The notes under the pieces were generated by a model that worked only from the letters and a program-made list of their open reading frames with translations, was not told the DNA's origin and made no database searches. Source: Saccharum officinarum (lineage: Eukaryota > Streptophyta > Magnoliopsida > Poales > Poaceae). Taken from it: 64,000 nt of DNA. Positions 1 through 12,594 of this stretch are shown piece after piece. The stretch is taken from assembly GCA_020631735.1 (NCBI GenBank), contig CM036160.1:110900680-110964679 (forward strand). The letters run 5' to 3'. The position numbers and the translations under genes were made by a program. The stretch's first letter is position 1. The number at the start of each line of letters is the position of its first letter.

Positions 1-82
1 CCTGCAGCCCCGCCATCAGCAGCAGGCCTAGCAGCACTAGCGCCACCACGGCGCTGCTCACCTTCTTTGTTGCGCCTGCCAT
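1..82 (-). CDS. Small secreted peptide, copy 1 (partial, runs off left edge)
   Basis: The minus strand opens with ATG at 82-80 and stays open to the window edge (27 codons). The visible part is a typical signal peptide: a short basic start (MAGATKKVSS) followed by a Val/Leu/Ala-rich hydrophobic core. It matches the complete copy at 30134-30280 almost base for base; the clearest difference is Thr instead of Ala at residue 5. A TATA-like box lies about 115 bp upstream. I do not recognise the family. Secretion is inferred from the hydrophobic leader; the mature part lies outside the window. Confidence 0.5.
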   Translation of the reverse strand, partial: MAGATKKVSSAVVALVLLGLLLMAGLQ

Positions 83-196
83 GATCGATCGGCCGACCGA
101 GAGATCGATGATGACTTGTACTTTATTCTTGGTGGCGCGGTGGGCGCTGCTGTAATGTTATGTTATTATGGGAAAATAAAGATCTTATCTTAGCTT

Positions 197-204
197 ATTA
201 TATA
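197..204 (-). promoter_or_regulatory. TATA box of peptide gene copy 1
   Basis: TATATAAT on the minus strand, about 115 bp upstream of the ATG at 82. The same box is kept in the duplicated promoter at 30395-30402. Confidence 0.45.
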
Positions 205-1021
205 GGGGGCGAACCTGAAAATTTTGAGTGGACACTAGGAAATTTAGGGTCCACCGGTTTAATTTGGTCGTTGCTATCATTAGTTCAGGGTTTTCCGTCC
301 CACGCCCCCGCCCGCTCGGGAACTGCCTTCCTCGTTCCTTACGGTAAAAGATCGCCCGAAATAGAAACTCTCGATTCGCAAAAATATTCTAAGCAAAACA
401 GATCTCTCTCCATCCAAAACAACACATGCAAGTGCGCACGTCCATCCAATGCAAAGAATCTTCTTACGATAATACGTGTATGCAAGTGTGCCCTGTTACG
501 AGAGTACTCTTACACTTTGTATGTAGAAAAAAACAATGTTTGGATTTTATGTGTTATGTGTATATATGTCTACGGATTAGCCATGGTAAATTTATATTTA
601 CTAGCAAATATGTCAGTGCGTTGTAACAGGAGAAAAAAAATATCAAACATTTCGCTTCAGCTTATGCACGGCTGCAACAACCATAACAGCTTAATTTGTA
701 TAGGTGCTACTTCTGGTACTGTGTGTGGTTATCGTAGCAATCACAAACGAGCTGGCTCATTAAAGGAGACAAGGATGACAGTCTTAGGTATCTATTTATT
801 TTTCTGGTGAAGTTAAATATCAAGTTTTATGGCTTTTTATGATCTATAAAAATATATTTCAATTTACACATGTCAGCCTTATCGAGAGTTTGCAATGTTA
901 TATGCGGATAACTTAGAGATTTGCGTTAGCATGTGCAGATAGCTTGAAGAAACATTTATCTTTTTAGATTAGATTAGATGACAAAGTGTTCAAATTTAAG
1001 TATATGGTTTGATTAGTTAGG

Positions 1022-1602
1022 TCATCGGCTCAACAGGCGATGAGTTGGGCAAAGGATACAGCCTTTGACTTGTGGCACCTGAGTCACCCGCCGAACCAGC
1101 AAAAGCGAGAGAAGAAAATCCCTAAATGGCGGCGGCCGGAGGAGGGATGGTCGAAGGTTAACACGGACGCAGCATTCTCTGAAGATAGCAAAAAGGGTGC
1201 AACAACATCTGTCATCAGAGATGATCAGGGAGCGCTCCAAGCGGCAGAGGCACTCTGGTACGAGCAAGGTCTTGATGCATATACCATGGAGGCTTTGGCG
1301 TGCAGGGATGGCCTCAAACTGGCTGTGCAGCTGGGGCTACGGAGGGTGCAACTGGAATCTGATTGCCTTCAGGCTGTGCAGCTATGGAAAGGGAAGAATA
1401 TGCAACGTTCATCCCATTCTAAAGGAGATGGAGAAAATAAGTCTTGCCTTTCACGAATTTTTTCTCTCATAATAGTAGAAATTGTAATAAGGTTGTGCAC
1501 TGCTTAGCTAGGCAGGCCTCTTGTTCGCATCGTTCGAAGGTGTGGCTTGATGCTCCGACATGCATCTATGACTCGATCTATTTCGAGGCCTCGGCCAGCT
1601 GA
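1022..1602 (+). pseudogene. LINE-type RNase H domain fragment
   Basis: The reading frame from 1040 contains EEGWSKVNTDAAF, then a region rich in GA/VIRD, then MEALACRDGLKLA and VQLESDCLQAV. This is the layout of the plant reverse-transcriptase-like RNase H domain (RVT_3) found at the end of LINE polyproteins and in orphan copies. The frame changes near 1400 (continuing as ILKEMEKISLAF) and again near 1465 (continuing as NCNKVVHCLARQAS), so the domain is complete in content but spread over three frames. No ORF1, endonuclease or reverse transcriptase is adjacent. Decayed fragment; element family not determined. Confidence 0.7.
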
Positions 1603-2781
<1,179 letters not shown>

Positions 2782-2983
2782 TCGCGTAGTGAACTATAGT
2801 AGTCAGTAGTTAGCGATGGATCTATCCATGTCGATATAAATATGACGTACCTAGCGCCAGGGCCATTCGATTGACCTACTAGGAACCATCCGATCCCAAC
2901 CAAGCAACGTAACGTACGAGCGAACCAATCAGGAGGCGCGTCGTCTGTCCCAGGGCGCTAGCAGGCTCGGAGCACGGCGCGGC

Positions 2984-2988
2984 GCAGG
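2984..2988. repeat. Target site duplication GCAGG, left
   Basis: Identical to 13517-13521 on the other side of the Copia element, which shows that both LTRs belong to one insertion. Confidence 0.93.
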
Positions 2989-3730
2989 TGAAAGTCTCTA
3001 GTTTGGTTTTGGCTAATTGATGAAACCTAGGACTAACCTTTGTATCTAAGTGGATGATTTAGATAAAGGTGGTCATTGAATATGAGACATGACATTGACT
3101 CATGTGACCAAAATGATAAAGACCAAGATAAGGCTGGGCTCGATGGACAGGTTCTGAAGGTAAAGGGTAAGTCGAGGCTTCGAAGCGAAGGACCATGCGA
3201 TGGTGAAGCTTGAGCAAGACTTGGCGCCGACGGACCAATGCAACGGTGAAGAGCAAGTGAAGTCAAGGTCGATGGATCGAGACGGTCATGTGATGATATG
3301 AAGTGGATCATATCGTTTGGAGAAACAAAATGGGCTCAAGGCAAAGGTATAACCATAGGGCCATTTTGTTTTGCACTCAGGACATCATAGAGGGTGTGAG
3401 TGGTTTAAGAATCGATAGTCGAACTATTAAGAGGGGAAGTCTTATCGGTTACTCGACGCACGGGTGCCACTAGGCGAATTCATGAAGTGCATTGCATGTA
3501 GGGCCTAACGAGCTAACTGGAAAACCTTTGAAAATGATTATGAAAGTGCTAACACACGTGCACAAGGTGGTGATCACTTGTTGGTGTTGGCACATTTGCG
3601 AAGGCTTTGTCACATGGTGTTTCACGAGCTAAAACATGTGCTAAAGTGTTACACATACTTAGTCAAGCTCATTTGTGAAAGGGTGAAACAAGTGGAGCAA
3701 GAAAAGATGGAAACGTGCTTGAAATAACGG

Positions 3731-4141
3731 CGACAGACGCCGGCTCCAGGAGCGACAGATGCTGTGGGCGCGTCTGTCAGGCAACCTGCTGTGGCTCTCT
3801 GCGCGCGCGCGGACGCCGAAGCGACAGACGCGCTTCATCAGTGTCTGTCGCCCAGGGTTTCGCGGTCGCGCGAGTGACAGACGCTCGACGCGTCTGACGG
3901 GCTGGCAACGAACGCGTCTGTCGATTGTTTTCGTGAATGGGGCTTACTGGACCATGTCTGTCGCTGCGACAGACGCTGGACTCGGTCGTGACGTACGCGT
4001 CTGACGCAGTGGGCGCAAACGCTGTAAAGTTCAAACGGTCGAGTGAGCGACAGACGCGTCTGTCGCGTTCACGAGGAGCAACAGACGCTGGACAACGCGT
4101 CTGTCGGTTGAGCGACAGACGCGTCTGTCGCGTGCGTCTGC
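3731..4141. repeat. U3 palindrome cluster (CGACAGACGC / GCGTCTGTCG)
   Basis: I count five exact CGACAGACGC and four exact GCGTCTGTCG in about 410 bp, plus one- and two-base variants. Where the two half-sites abut they form the 18-bp palindrome CGACAGACGCGTCTGTCG (two copies). The cluster ends about 45 bp before the TATA box. Its core ACGCGT fits the CGCG box bound by CAMTA factors (known motif; binding here is inference). Confidence 0.85.
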
Positions 4142-4182
4142 AACCCTTTTAGCTCCTAACGGCTCTATTTATTTGGGGTGCT

Positions 4183-4189
4183 TATAAAT
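4183..4189 (+). promoter_or_regulatory. TATA box of Copia 5' LTR
   Basis: TATAAAT directly downstream of the palindrome cluster. The same arrangement occurs at 12588 and in both solo LTRs (32345, 40664). Confidence 0.65.
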
Positions 4190-4916
4190 ACTTGTTGGCC
4201 GGCCCTTGGGGAGCTAACTTGACATTTCTAACACTCTTGTGCATCCTTTGAGCTAAAGCTTCTCCCTCCCACTCATCTCTCTTGCTTGATTGCAAATCAA
4301 AAGTGAGATTGAGTGATCCCAAAGTGCATTGCATAGCTTGAGGGCATCTAGTGGCACTTGTGGGTGGTTTAGCCGGTGGATTTCTTGTTACTCTTGGAGA
4401 GTACCGCTCCTAGCCGGCTTGGAGATTGTTGGAGGCGTTGGTAAGAGAAGGAGATTGTTCTTGGCCACCTCCTGTTGATTATAAGAGGTTCTTGTGCTTT
4501 CCTCGGCGGAGTGCCAAAAGCAACTCTAATACATTGCGCGTGTCATTGAGTTACCTCACTTGAGAGTGGTGTCTTGCGGTGCCTTGCGGGGCGTGCCTTG
4601 AGGGGCAAGTGACTTGAGGATCACACCGAGAAACCATCTAAATGTTGGTCGACACACCGGGTGAACAAAAATATTGTGTCTCTTGTCTCCCGGTGATTGG
4701 TCTTCATATTGTGTTGTTGTCAATATTGATTGATTGTATATCATCTTGGTGATTGGCAACATCTTCACTCCACCGTCGGTATAAGAATCACAATCCTCTC
4801 TCTTGCATTTACTTTTACTAGATTGTCTTGTGTAGCTCTAGTGGTAGCTTTCCTAGTAGTGTTGTTAGCTTGCTCACTAGATTCACCCGCCCTCTAGCCA
4901 TCTAGGACCCTACAAG

Positions 4917-4928
4917 TGGTATCGGAGC
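4917..4928 (+). promoter_or_regulatory. Primer binding site (initiator tRNA-Met type)
   Basis: TGGTATCGGAGC, two bases after the 5' LTR; one base away from the usual plant Copia site TGGTATCAGAGC. Confidence 0.9.
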
Positions 4929-4974
4929 CGTGGTCACCGTTTTAATCAAGGCTTAACATCCTTTAGTGTAAAAA

Positions 4975-7008
4975 ATGGCTCAAATTATGTTCAATCATGT
5001 TGGGGGCAAGCCACCGTTCTTTGATGATATTAGTTCTTTTGCTCATTGGAAGAGAAAAATGATAATGTACCTTGGTTCTATTCATGAGAAAGTATTGCAA
5101 GTCACCGAGAATGATTTTGCTATCATTGATCCCGATCATCTCACCGATGAAGATAGAGCAAATAGAACATGCAATAGAATGGCTCTCAATACACTTTACA
5201 ATGGTATTGACACAAAAGTATTTGAGGGCATCAAGAATTTAGAATTGGTAAATGAAGTATGGACAAGGTTGAGTGAAACATATGAGGGCACTAAGGTTGT
5301 GAAGAGTGCCAAGCTATATGGGCTCAAGAGTGAATTTGAGAACTTCAAGATGAAAGAAGAAGAAACAATCTTAGAGATGTTTCATAGATTGCAAGTCATT
5401 ATGAATGATCTCAAGAGCTTAGGGCACAAGACACAAGACCAAGATTTTTGCCACAAGTTCTTGTTGAGCTTACCAAGAAGATTCAAAATGTTGATCATGA
5501 TGTTACAAAGAGATGGGCTTGATGCAATGAAGCCCAATGATTTACTTGGTGAAGTCTTGACATATGACAAGTATGATCAAGATGTCGATGAGAAGGAGAA
5601 GACAGAGGAAGAAAAGAAGAAGAAGACCATGGCATTCAAGGCCATCCCCTCCAAGGGCAAAGCTACCATCATTGAAGAAGAAGAAGACAATAATGGTGAT
5701 GAAGATTTTGAAATTGATGATGAGGCACTTGCTCTTGTAGTCAAGAAGATGGGTCACATGTTCATTAAGAGAAGAGACTTCAAAAAGAGAAATGACAATT
5801 TCAAGAGCAATGAGCAACAAAAGAAGTGCTTCAATTGTGATAGCACCGAACATCTTCAAGCCGAATGTCCCTATGACAAGAAGAAGAACAACAAGAGGGG
5901 CAAGTTTGAGAAGAAAAAGAGAGAAGCCAAGATGACTTTCAAGAAGGGCAAGAATGGAGCCTATGTGGTCACTTGGGAAAGTGATGAAGAAGAAGAAGAA
6001 GAATCATCCAACAAGGCTTTTGCTTCCATTGCTATCAACAAGAAGCCCTCACTATTTAGTTCATCCTCTTCATGCTTCATGGCCAAAGAAACTAAGGTAT
6101 TATATGATGAGAGTGATGATGAAAGTGAAATAGAATATGTTCATGATAGTGATAATGATAATGAAAATGATGATGATGAACCAACTAAAGAACAACTATA
6201 TGACTTGATGCAACAAACTAGAGACATAGCTATTGCCAAGGACAAGGAGTGTAAGAAGCTTTCAATAAAAGTAGCAATACTTGAGAAAGTCCTTAGTGAG
6301 CTTAAGACCACTCATGAGAGTCTAGTGAAAGACCATGAGGATCTTGGTAAGGCTCATTCCAAGCTTAAAAAAGCTCACTCATTGCTACTTGAGCAACAAG
6401 CAAAGAAGGAGGTTGTTGTATCATGTGATATAGGTGTTACATGTGATATAATTGATGAATCCTTTTATGAACCTATCATCATGTCAAATGCTAACCCTTC
6501 TTGTAGATCTTTATCCACCACCACCGACTCTACCTCCATTATTAGTGATGGTTTCACTTGTGATGCCTCACTAATGGTTGAGAATGAGACTCTCAAGAGA
6601 GAGGTGGATGAGCTCACTCACGCCCTAGGCAAGGTCTATGGTGGTGAGGCCTGCTTGCTTAAGTGCTTGGGTAGCCAAAGGTTCTCTCTTAACAAAGAGA
6701 GATTGGGCTACACCCCCAAGAAAGACAAGTCTGCTTTTGCAACTCTAAAGCCTAGCTTTGTGAAGGGCAATGGTCGGTTTTGCAATAGATGTAAGCAAGT
6801 CGGGCAACTAGAGCATAATTGCAATAAAAAGAACCAAAGCAAGAACCTTGTTAATGCCATACCTTTTGATTCTTGCTATGTGCTTACCAAGGCTGTGAAG
6901 GGTGTGAAAGCTAAGTTTATTGGTACACCCATTGTTGGCCCAAAGAAGAAGGCTATTTGGGTACCAAAGAGCTTAGTTACTAACCTACAAGGACCCAAGC
7001 AAAAATAG
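4975..7008 (+). CDS. gag: Copia Gag polyprotein
   Basis: Open frame of 677 codons starting 46 bases after the primer binding site. The N-terminal third is the UBN2-type Gag domain (for example FAHWKRKM near residue 23, VWTRLSETYEG near 96). A Lys/Glu-rich linker follows, then a CCHC zinc knuckle with Cys285, Cys288, His293 and Cys298, an acidic segment and a coiled coil (about 410-480). A second knuckle at Cys603/Cys606/Cys616 has Gln611 where His is expected. Gag forms the virus-like particle and packages element RNA (family knowledge). The frame ends at TAG 7006-7008 inside a segment that normally continues with Trp into protease, so the stop is probably a mutation that cuts Gag from Pol. 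Confidence 0.9.
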   Translation: MAQIMFNHVGGKPPFFDDISSFAHWKRKMIMYLGSIHEKVLQVTENDFAIIDPDHLTDEDRANRTCNRMALNTLYNGIDTKVFEGIKNLELVNEVWTRLSETYEGTKVVKSAKLYGLKSEFENFKMKEEETILEMFHRLQVIMNDLKSLGHKTQDQDFCHKFLLSLPRRFKMLIMMLQRDGLDAMKPNDLLGEVLTYDKYDQDVDEKEKTEEEKKKKTMAFKAIPSKGKATIIEEEEDNNGDEDFEIDDEALALVVKKMGHMFIKRRDFKKRNDNFKSNEQQKKCFNCDSTEHLQAECPYDKKKNNKRGKFEKKKREAKMTFKKGKNGAYVVTWESDEEEEEESSNKAFASIAINKKPSLFSSSSSCFMAKETKVLYDESDDESEIEYVHDSDNDNENDDDEPTKEQLYDLMQQTRDIAIAKDKECKKLSIKVAILEKVLSELKTTHESLVKDHEDLGKAHSKLKKAHSLLLEQQAKKEVVVSCDIGVTCDIIDESFYEPIIMSNANPSCRSLSTTTDSTSIISDGFTCDASLMVENETLKREVDELTHALGKVYGGEACLLKCLGSQRFSLNKERLGYTPKKDKSAFATLKPSFVKGNGRFCNRCKQVGQLEHNCNKKNQSKNLVNAIPFDSCYVLTKAVKGVKAKFIGTPIVGPKKKAIWVPKSLVTNLQGPKQK

Positions 7009-10000
7009 GTACCTAAGCTTCATTGATTTGCTTGTAGGTCAATTACAAAGCCGGAGGAAGGCATTGGATTATTGATAGCGGGTGCACTTAACACATGATC
7101 GGTATATCAAGAATGTTTGACTCAATCAATGACAATGATAGTGGTGTTGATTCTATCACATTTGACAATAACAAGAAATGCAAGGTTATTGGCTTGGGCA
7201 AGATTACAATATCAAATGACATGAGTATCTCCAATGTGTTGCTAGTTGAAAGTTTGGATTTCAATCTTCTATCCGTGGCACAAATATGTGATCTTGGTTA
7301 TAAATGTATCTTTGGGGTTGATGATGTGGAAGTCATTAGTATGGATGGTTCAAATGTGGCATTCAAGGGCTTTAGATATGAGAATCTCTACCTAGTTGAC
7401 TTCAATGCTAGAGAAACTTCTTTGACAACTTGCTTAATCTCCAAATCAAGCATGGGTTGGCTTTGGCATAGAAGGCTTGGTCATGTTGGCATAAAACAGT
7501 TGAAGAAGCTTACAACTCACAATATTGTCAATGGTTTGAAAGATGTTGAATTTGAGAAAAATAAACTTTGTAGTGCATGTCAAGCCGGGAAGCAAGTTGA
7601 AAGCTCACATCCAAAGAAGAGTACAATGAGCACATGCAAAGCATTTGATTTGATGCACATGGATCTATTTGGCCCAACAACATACACAAGCATAGGCGGC
7701 AATAAGTATGGCTTTGTCATAGTGGATGACTTCACAAGATTCACATGGGTATTCTTTCTTAGTGACAAAAGTGAAGTGTTTGACATCTTCAAGACCTTTC
7801 TCACTAGAGTTCACAATGAGTTTGAGATTAGAATCAAGAAAGTGAGAAGTGACAATGGAAGTGAGTTTAAGAATACAAAAATTGAAGAACTTTGTGATCA
7901 CTATGGCATTGGACATCAATTCTCGGCCAAGTACACTCCACAATCAAATGGCCTAGTTGAGAGAAAGAATAGAACATTGCTTGATATGGCTAGATCAATG
8001 CTTCATGAGTACAATGTGAGTCAATCATTTTGGGATGAAGCAATCAATACCGCTTGCTACTACATCAATAGACTATATTGTCATCCATTTCTAGAAAAGA
8101 CCCCATATGAGCTACTTCATGGAAGAAAGCCCAATATTTCTTACTTTAGGGTGTTTGGTTGCAAATTCTATATCTTGAAGAAGGACACTAGATTAGGGAA
8201 GTTTGACAAGAGATGTGATGAGAGGTTTCTACTTGGTTATTCAACTACAAGCAAAGCTTATAGAGTTTGGAATAACTCAAGTGGCATTCTAGAAGAAGTC
8301 CATGATGTGCAATTTGATGAAACCAATGGGTCACAAGATGAAGAAGAGAATCTAGATGATGTTGGTGGAACTCTATTGGTGGAAGCAATGAAGAACATGG
8401 ACATTGGGGACATTAGAGCAAAGCAAGTAATTGATGTTCAAGATGATGATAAAGATCAAGTGCTAAATTCTCCATTCAAGCTAGCTAGTGACTCTCAAGT
8501 GCAAGATCATGGTGCTAGTTCATCTCATCGAGATACATCAAGTGATCAACCAAGCTCAAGCAATCAAGTGCAAGTACTCCAACCATAACATGTTGCAAGA
8601 GATCACCCCATTGATAGTGTTATTGGTGATATTAGAAGTGGTGTGCAAACAACATCAAGATTGGCAATGTTTTGTGAGCATGCATCATTTGTGTCAACCA
8701 TAGAACCAAAGAAGATAGAAGAAGCTTTGAGGGATGCCGATTGGATCATGTCTATGTAAGAAGAGCTTAACAATTTCACAAGAAATGATGTTTGAGAGTT
8801 GGTAGAAAGGCTAAATGACTACAATGTGATTGGAACCCAGTGGGTGTTTAAAAACAAGCCAGATCAAGATGGCATTGTAGTGAGAAACAAAACAAGACTA
8901 GTTGCTCAAGGTTACACTTAAGTAGAAGGTCTTGACTATGATGAGACATATGCTCCCATGGCAAGATTGGAGGCAATAAGGATTCTATTGGCTTATGCTT
9001 GTGCACACAACATCAAACTATATCAAATGGATGTCAAAAGTGCATTTCTCAATGGGATCATCAATGAGTTAGTCTTTGTTGAGCAACCTCCCAGATTTGA
9101 AGATGACAAGAAACCCAACCATGTGTACAAGTTAAAGAAGGCTTTATATGGCTTAAAGTAAGCACCTAGAGCATGGTATGAGAGGCTAAGGGATTTTCTT
9201 CTCTCTAAGGGATTCAAGATGGGTAAGGTTGATACAACTCTATTCACCAAGAAGATTGGGAATGATCTATTCATAGTGTAAATATATGTTGATGACATCA
9301 TCTTTGGATCAACCGATCAAGCTTATTGTGAAGAATTTGGTGCTATGATGGCCAAAGAGTTTGAAATGTCTATGATTGGTGAACTTAGCTTCTTCCTTGG
9401 TCTCCAAGTGAAGCAATTGAAGAATGAGACATTTGTGAGTCAAGGGAAATACATAAGGGACATGTTGAAGAAGTTTGGAACGCAAGATGCAAAGCCAATT
9501 TCAACTCTAATGGGTACAAATGACAATTTGGATAGTGATCTTGATGGCAAAATGGTGAATCAAAAGGATTATCGGTCTTTGATTGAAAGTCTACTCTATG
9601 TCACCGCATCAAGGCCGGATGTCATGTTTAGTGTTTGTATGTGTGCTAGATATCAAGCCTCACCTAGAGAGAGTCATCTCACGGCCGCAAAGAGAATATT
9701 GAGGTACTTGAAGCAAACAAGAGATGTTGGACTATGGTATCCCAGGAAGTCAAAGTTTGAATTGATTAGATATTCGGACTCCGACTATGGGGGTTGCAAG
9801 ATCAATAGAAAGAGCACAAGTGGCACATGTCAATTACTTGGAAGATCACTTGTGTCATGGTCCTCAAAGAAACAAAATAGTGTAGCAATCTCTACCGCCG
9901 AAGCCGAATATGTGAGTGCAGGGAGTTGTTGTGCACAATTGCTATGGATAAAATCAACTTTGAAGGATTATGGTCTCAACTTCAAGAATATACCATTGCT

Positions 10001-10238
10001 ATGTGATAATGAAAGTGCAATCAAGATGACACAAAACCTGGTTCGACATGGAAGAACAAAGCATATTGACATAAGACATCATTTCATTAGAGATCATCAA
10101 CAAAAGGGAGATATTGCCATTGAAAGTGTTGGCACCGATGATCAACTTGCCGATATTCTCACCAAGCCACTTGATGAAAAGAGGTTTTGCAAGCTAAGGA
10201 ATGAGTTGAACATTCTTGATTTCTCAAACATTAGTTGA
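7009..10238 (+). pseudogene. pol: Copia Pol (protease, integrase, RT, RNase H), multiply interrupted
   Basis: One continuous reading frame with stop codons. The protease motif WIIDSGCT is followed at once by TAA (7089). Then come GAG-pre-integrase (HRRLGH near 7468, CSACQAGK) and the integrase core with Asp in HMDLFGP, Asp in DNGSEF and Glu in NGLVERKN, open from 7095 to 8588. Reverse transcriptase runs from about 8800 (TQWVFKNK, MDVKSAFLNG, YVDDIIFG) and RNase H to 10238 (SDSDYGG, STAEAEYV, DNESAI, HIDIRHHFIRD). Stops lie at 8586, 8757, 8793, 8919, 9159 and 9279. At most of these the family has Gln (CAA) or Trp (TGG), so each is a C-to-T or G-to-A change. No frameshift is needed, so decay is by point mutation only. 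Confidence 0.93.
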
Positions 10239-11322
10239 ATGCACTCCACCCACTTATTGACATGCCTCTCCTTCGACATTGCAAGGTAAAATTGATTGAC
10301 ATGTCATTCATTCTATGCTAAGGACTTGCTAGCGCATGTAGACATAATAAGTGGTATGCATGAGCATTCATGATAAATCAAAAGAATTTGATGGATATAT
10401 ATTACCACTATTGCTTCTATACTTGTTTTGATCTAGTGGTGGCATATAACATGTTTGTGACCTTGCAAACCTAGTGTTGAATCTAGAAGATTTGCTATAA
10501 GTGTTTAATTCAACATAGGCAAGATAACCCTTATTATGAGGTGTGAAGAAGCTTGTCTTTGCTTCAAATCGAATTAAATATCTTTGGTAAGTGTTCTAGG
10601 TTGAACCAAATTTGATAAATTTTAACCTACTCCATCAAACATTTTTTCTCTCTCCGCAATTTGATCCCATTTTTGGGTAAGTTGTTGACAAAGGGGGAGA
10701 GAAAAAGATGATTCAACATGATAAAGGGGTAAATAAAATTTTTGATGCACACAAGTAGGGGGAGCAAGCTCATAAAACAAAGTTGTTGCATTTGTTTGTG
10801 TATTTTCATATGACTTGCTCATTGCACATGTATTTAAATTCAATATACATGCTTGTGTGGTGCAATGCTAGTATAGAACTTGAATGATGAAATGATCTGC
10901 TAGCATGCATAGGAATAGTTTACATGTGGTATCTAGACATGCCTAAAGCTTTACAAGTCGTCCAAGAACCTTTACATATAATGTTGATCTCACGGGGTTC
11001 TTGAGTTTTGATGGATGTCTAGTTACTTCATGATGCTAAGGATGGTGTTAAAGGCAACTCCAATTGGTATCACGCTTCAAAGGTCCATTTCTTACACCTT
11101 AGCATCATTTTGGTAGAATTACTCTCTCAACACTTCTATCCATACATATGTGCAAAGCTTTCAATCCAAACTCTATGCACATATGTAGGGAGAGCTAATG
11201 CTACCAAAACTGAGCTTGTGATAATTGTCCAAACTTTACTTGAGCAAAATGATTGGACAAGTATGACAAGTTCAAAACTTTTATTATCAAAATCATCTTT
11301 GTGAGGGTTGTCATCAATTACC
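10239..11322 (+). other. Copia 3' non-coding region
   Basis: About 1.1 kb between RNase H and the polypurine tract, with no convincing open frame on either strand. It contains internal purine tracts such as AAAGGGGGAGAG near 10690 and TAGGGGGAGC near 10756. Relatives of the SIRE type sometimes carry an envelope-like frame here; none is visible. Confidence 0.7.
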
Positions 11323-11336
11323 AAAAAGGGGGAGAT
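11323..11336 (+). promoter_or_regulatory. Polypurine tract
   Basis: AAAAAGGGGGAGAT immediately before the 3' LTR; primes plus-strand synthesis (established for LTR elements). Confidence 0.85.
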
Positions 11337-12075
11337 TGAAAGTTCCTAGTTTGGTTTTGGCTAATTGATAAAACCTAGGATTAACCTTTGTATCTAAGTA
11401 GATTTAGATAAAGGTGGTCATTGAATATGAGACATGACATTGACTCATGTGACCAAGATGGTGAAGACCAAGATGAGGATTGGCTCGATGGAATGGTTGT
11501 GAAGGTGAAGGGTAAGTCGAGGCTTCGAAGCGAAGGACCATGCGATGGTGAAGCTTGAGCAAGACTTGGCGCCGACGGACCGATGCAACGGTGAAGAGCA
11601 AGTGAAGTCAAGGTCGATGGATCGAGACGGTCATGTGATGATATGAAGTGGATCATATCGTTTGGAGAAACAAAATGGGCTCAAGGCAAAGGTATAACCA
11701 TAGGGCCATTTTGTTTTGCACTCAAGACACCATAGAGGGTGTGAGTGGTTTAAGGATCGATAGTCGTACTATTAAGAGGGGAAGTCTTATCGGTTACTCG
11801 ACGCACGGGTGCCACTAGGCGAATTCATGAAGTGCATTGCATGTAGGGCCTAACGAGCTAACTGGAAAACCTTTGAAAATGATTATGAAAGTGCTAACAC
11901 ACGTGCACAAGGTGGTGATCACTTGTTGGTGTTGGCACATTTGCGAAGGCTTTGTCACGTGGTGTTTCACGAGCTAAAACATGTGCTAAAGTGTTACACA
12001 TACTTAGTCAAGCTCATTTGTGAAAGGGTGAAACAAGTGGAGCAAGAAAAGATGGAAACGTGCTTGAAATAACGG

Positions 12076-12546
12076 CGACAGACGCCGGCTCCGAGAGCGA
12101 CAGACGCTGTGGGCGCGTCTGTCGGGCAACCTGCTGCTGCTCTCTGCGCGCGCGCGACAGACGCGCGGACGCCGAAGCGACAGACGCGCTTCGTCAGCGT
12201 CTGTCGCCCAGGGTTTCGCGGTCGCGCGAGCGACAGACGCTCGGCGCGTCTGACGGGCTGGCAACGAACGCATTTGTCGATTGTTTTCGCGAATTGGGCT
12301 TACTGGACCGTGTCTGTCGCTGCGACAGACGCTGGCTCGGTCGCGACGTACGCGTCTGATGCAGTGGGCGCAAATGCGGTAAAGTTCAAATGGTCGGGAC
12401 ACGTGACACACGTACGTGCGACAGACACTGGGCAGCGCGTCTGTCGGGTGAGCGACAGACGCGTCTGTCGCGTCCACGAGGAGCAACAGACGCTGGACAG
12501 CGCGTCTGTCGGTTGAGCGACAGACGCGTCTGTCGCGTGCGTCTGC
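12076..12546. repeat. U3 palindrome cluster in 3' LTR (expanded)
   Basis: Same monomers as 3731-4141 but with an additional block around 12420-12470 and an extra CGACAGACGC at 12155. The cluster has therefore changed length between LTRs that were identical at insertion. Confidence 0.85.
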
Positions 12547-12587
12547 AACCCTTTTAGCTCCTAACGGCTCTATTTGTTTGGGGTGCT

Positions 12588-12594
12588 TATAAAT
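12588..12594 (+). promoter_or_regulatory. TATA box of Copia 3' LTR
   Basis: TATAAAT at the position equivalent to 4183. Confidence 0.6.

Larger units (their letters stand above)
1..600. repeat. Segmental duplication, copy 1
   Basis: Nearly identical to 30198-30800, with only scattered substitutions. It covers the start of the peptide gene and about 500 bp of upstream sequence. Similarity stops near 600, where the other copy jumps to sequence matching 2488 onwards. I see no gene in the 83-1021 interval beyond the promoter region. Confidence 0.85.
2989..4914 (+). repeat. Copia 5' LTR
   Basis: Begins TGAAAGTCTCTAG and ends GACCCTACA. Compared with the 3' LTR it lacks about 165 bp near its end (the 13321-13484 segment), one extra set of palindromic monomers and a short piece near 13072. 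It contains the U3 palindrome cluster, then a TATA box at 4183. Confidence 0.95.

Noticed and set aside
160..810. 216-codon open frame on the plus strand
   Set aside because: It lies over the promoter of the minus-strand peptide gene, has no domain, and the duplicate at 30358 is cut off differently; chance frame.
3731..4141. Palindrome cluster considered as a CRISPR-like array
   Set aside because: Units are inverted, variably spaced, without unique equal-length spacers, and lie in a plant LTR.
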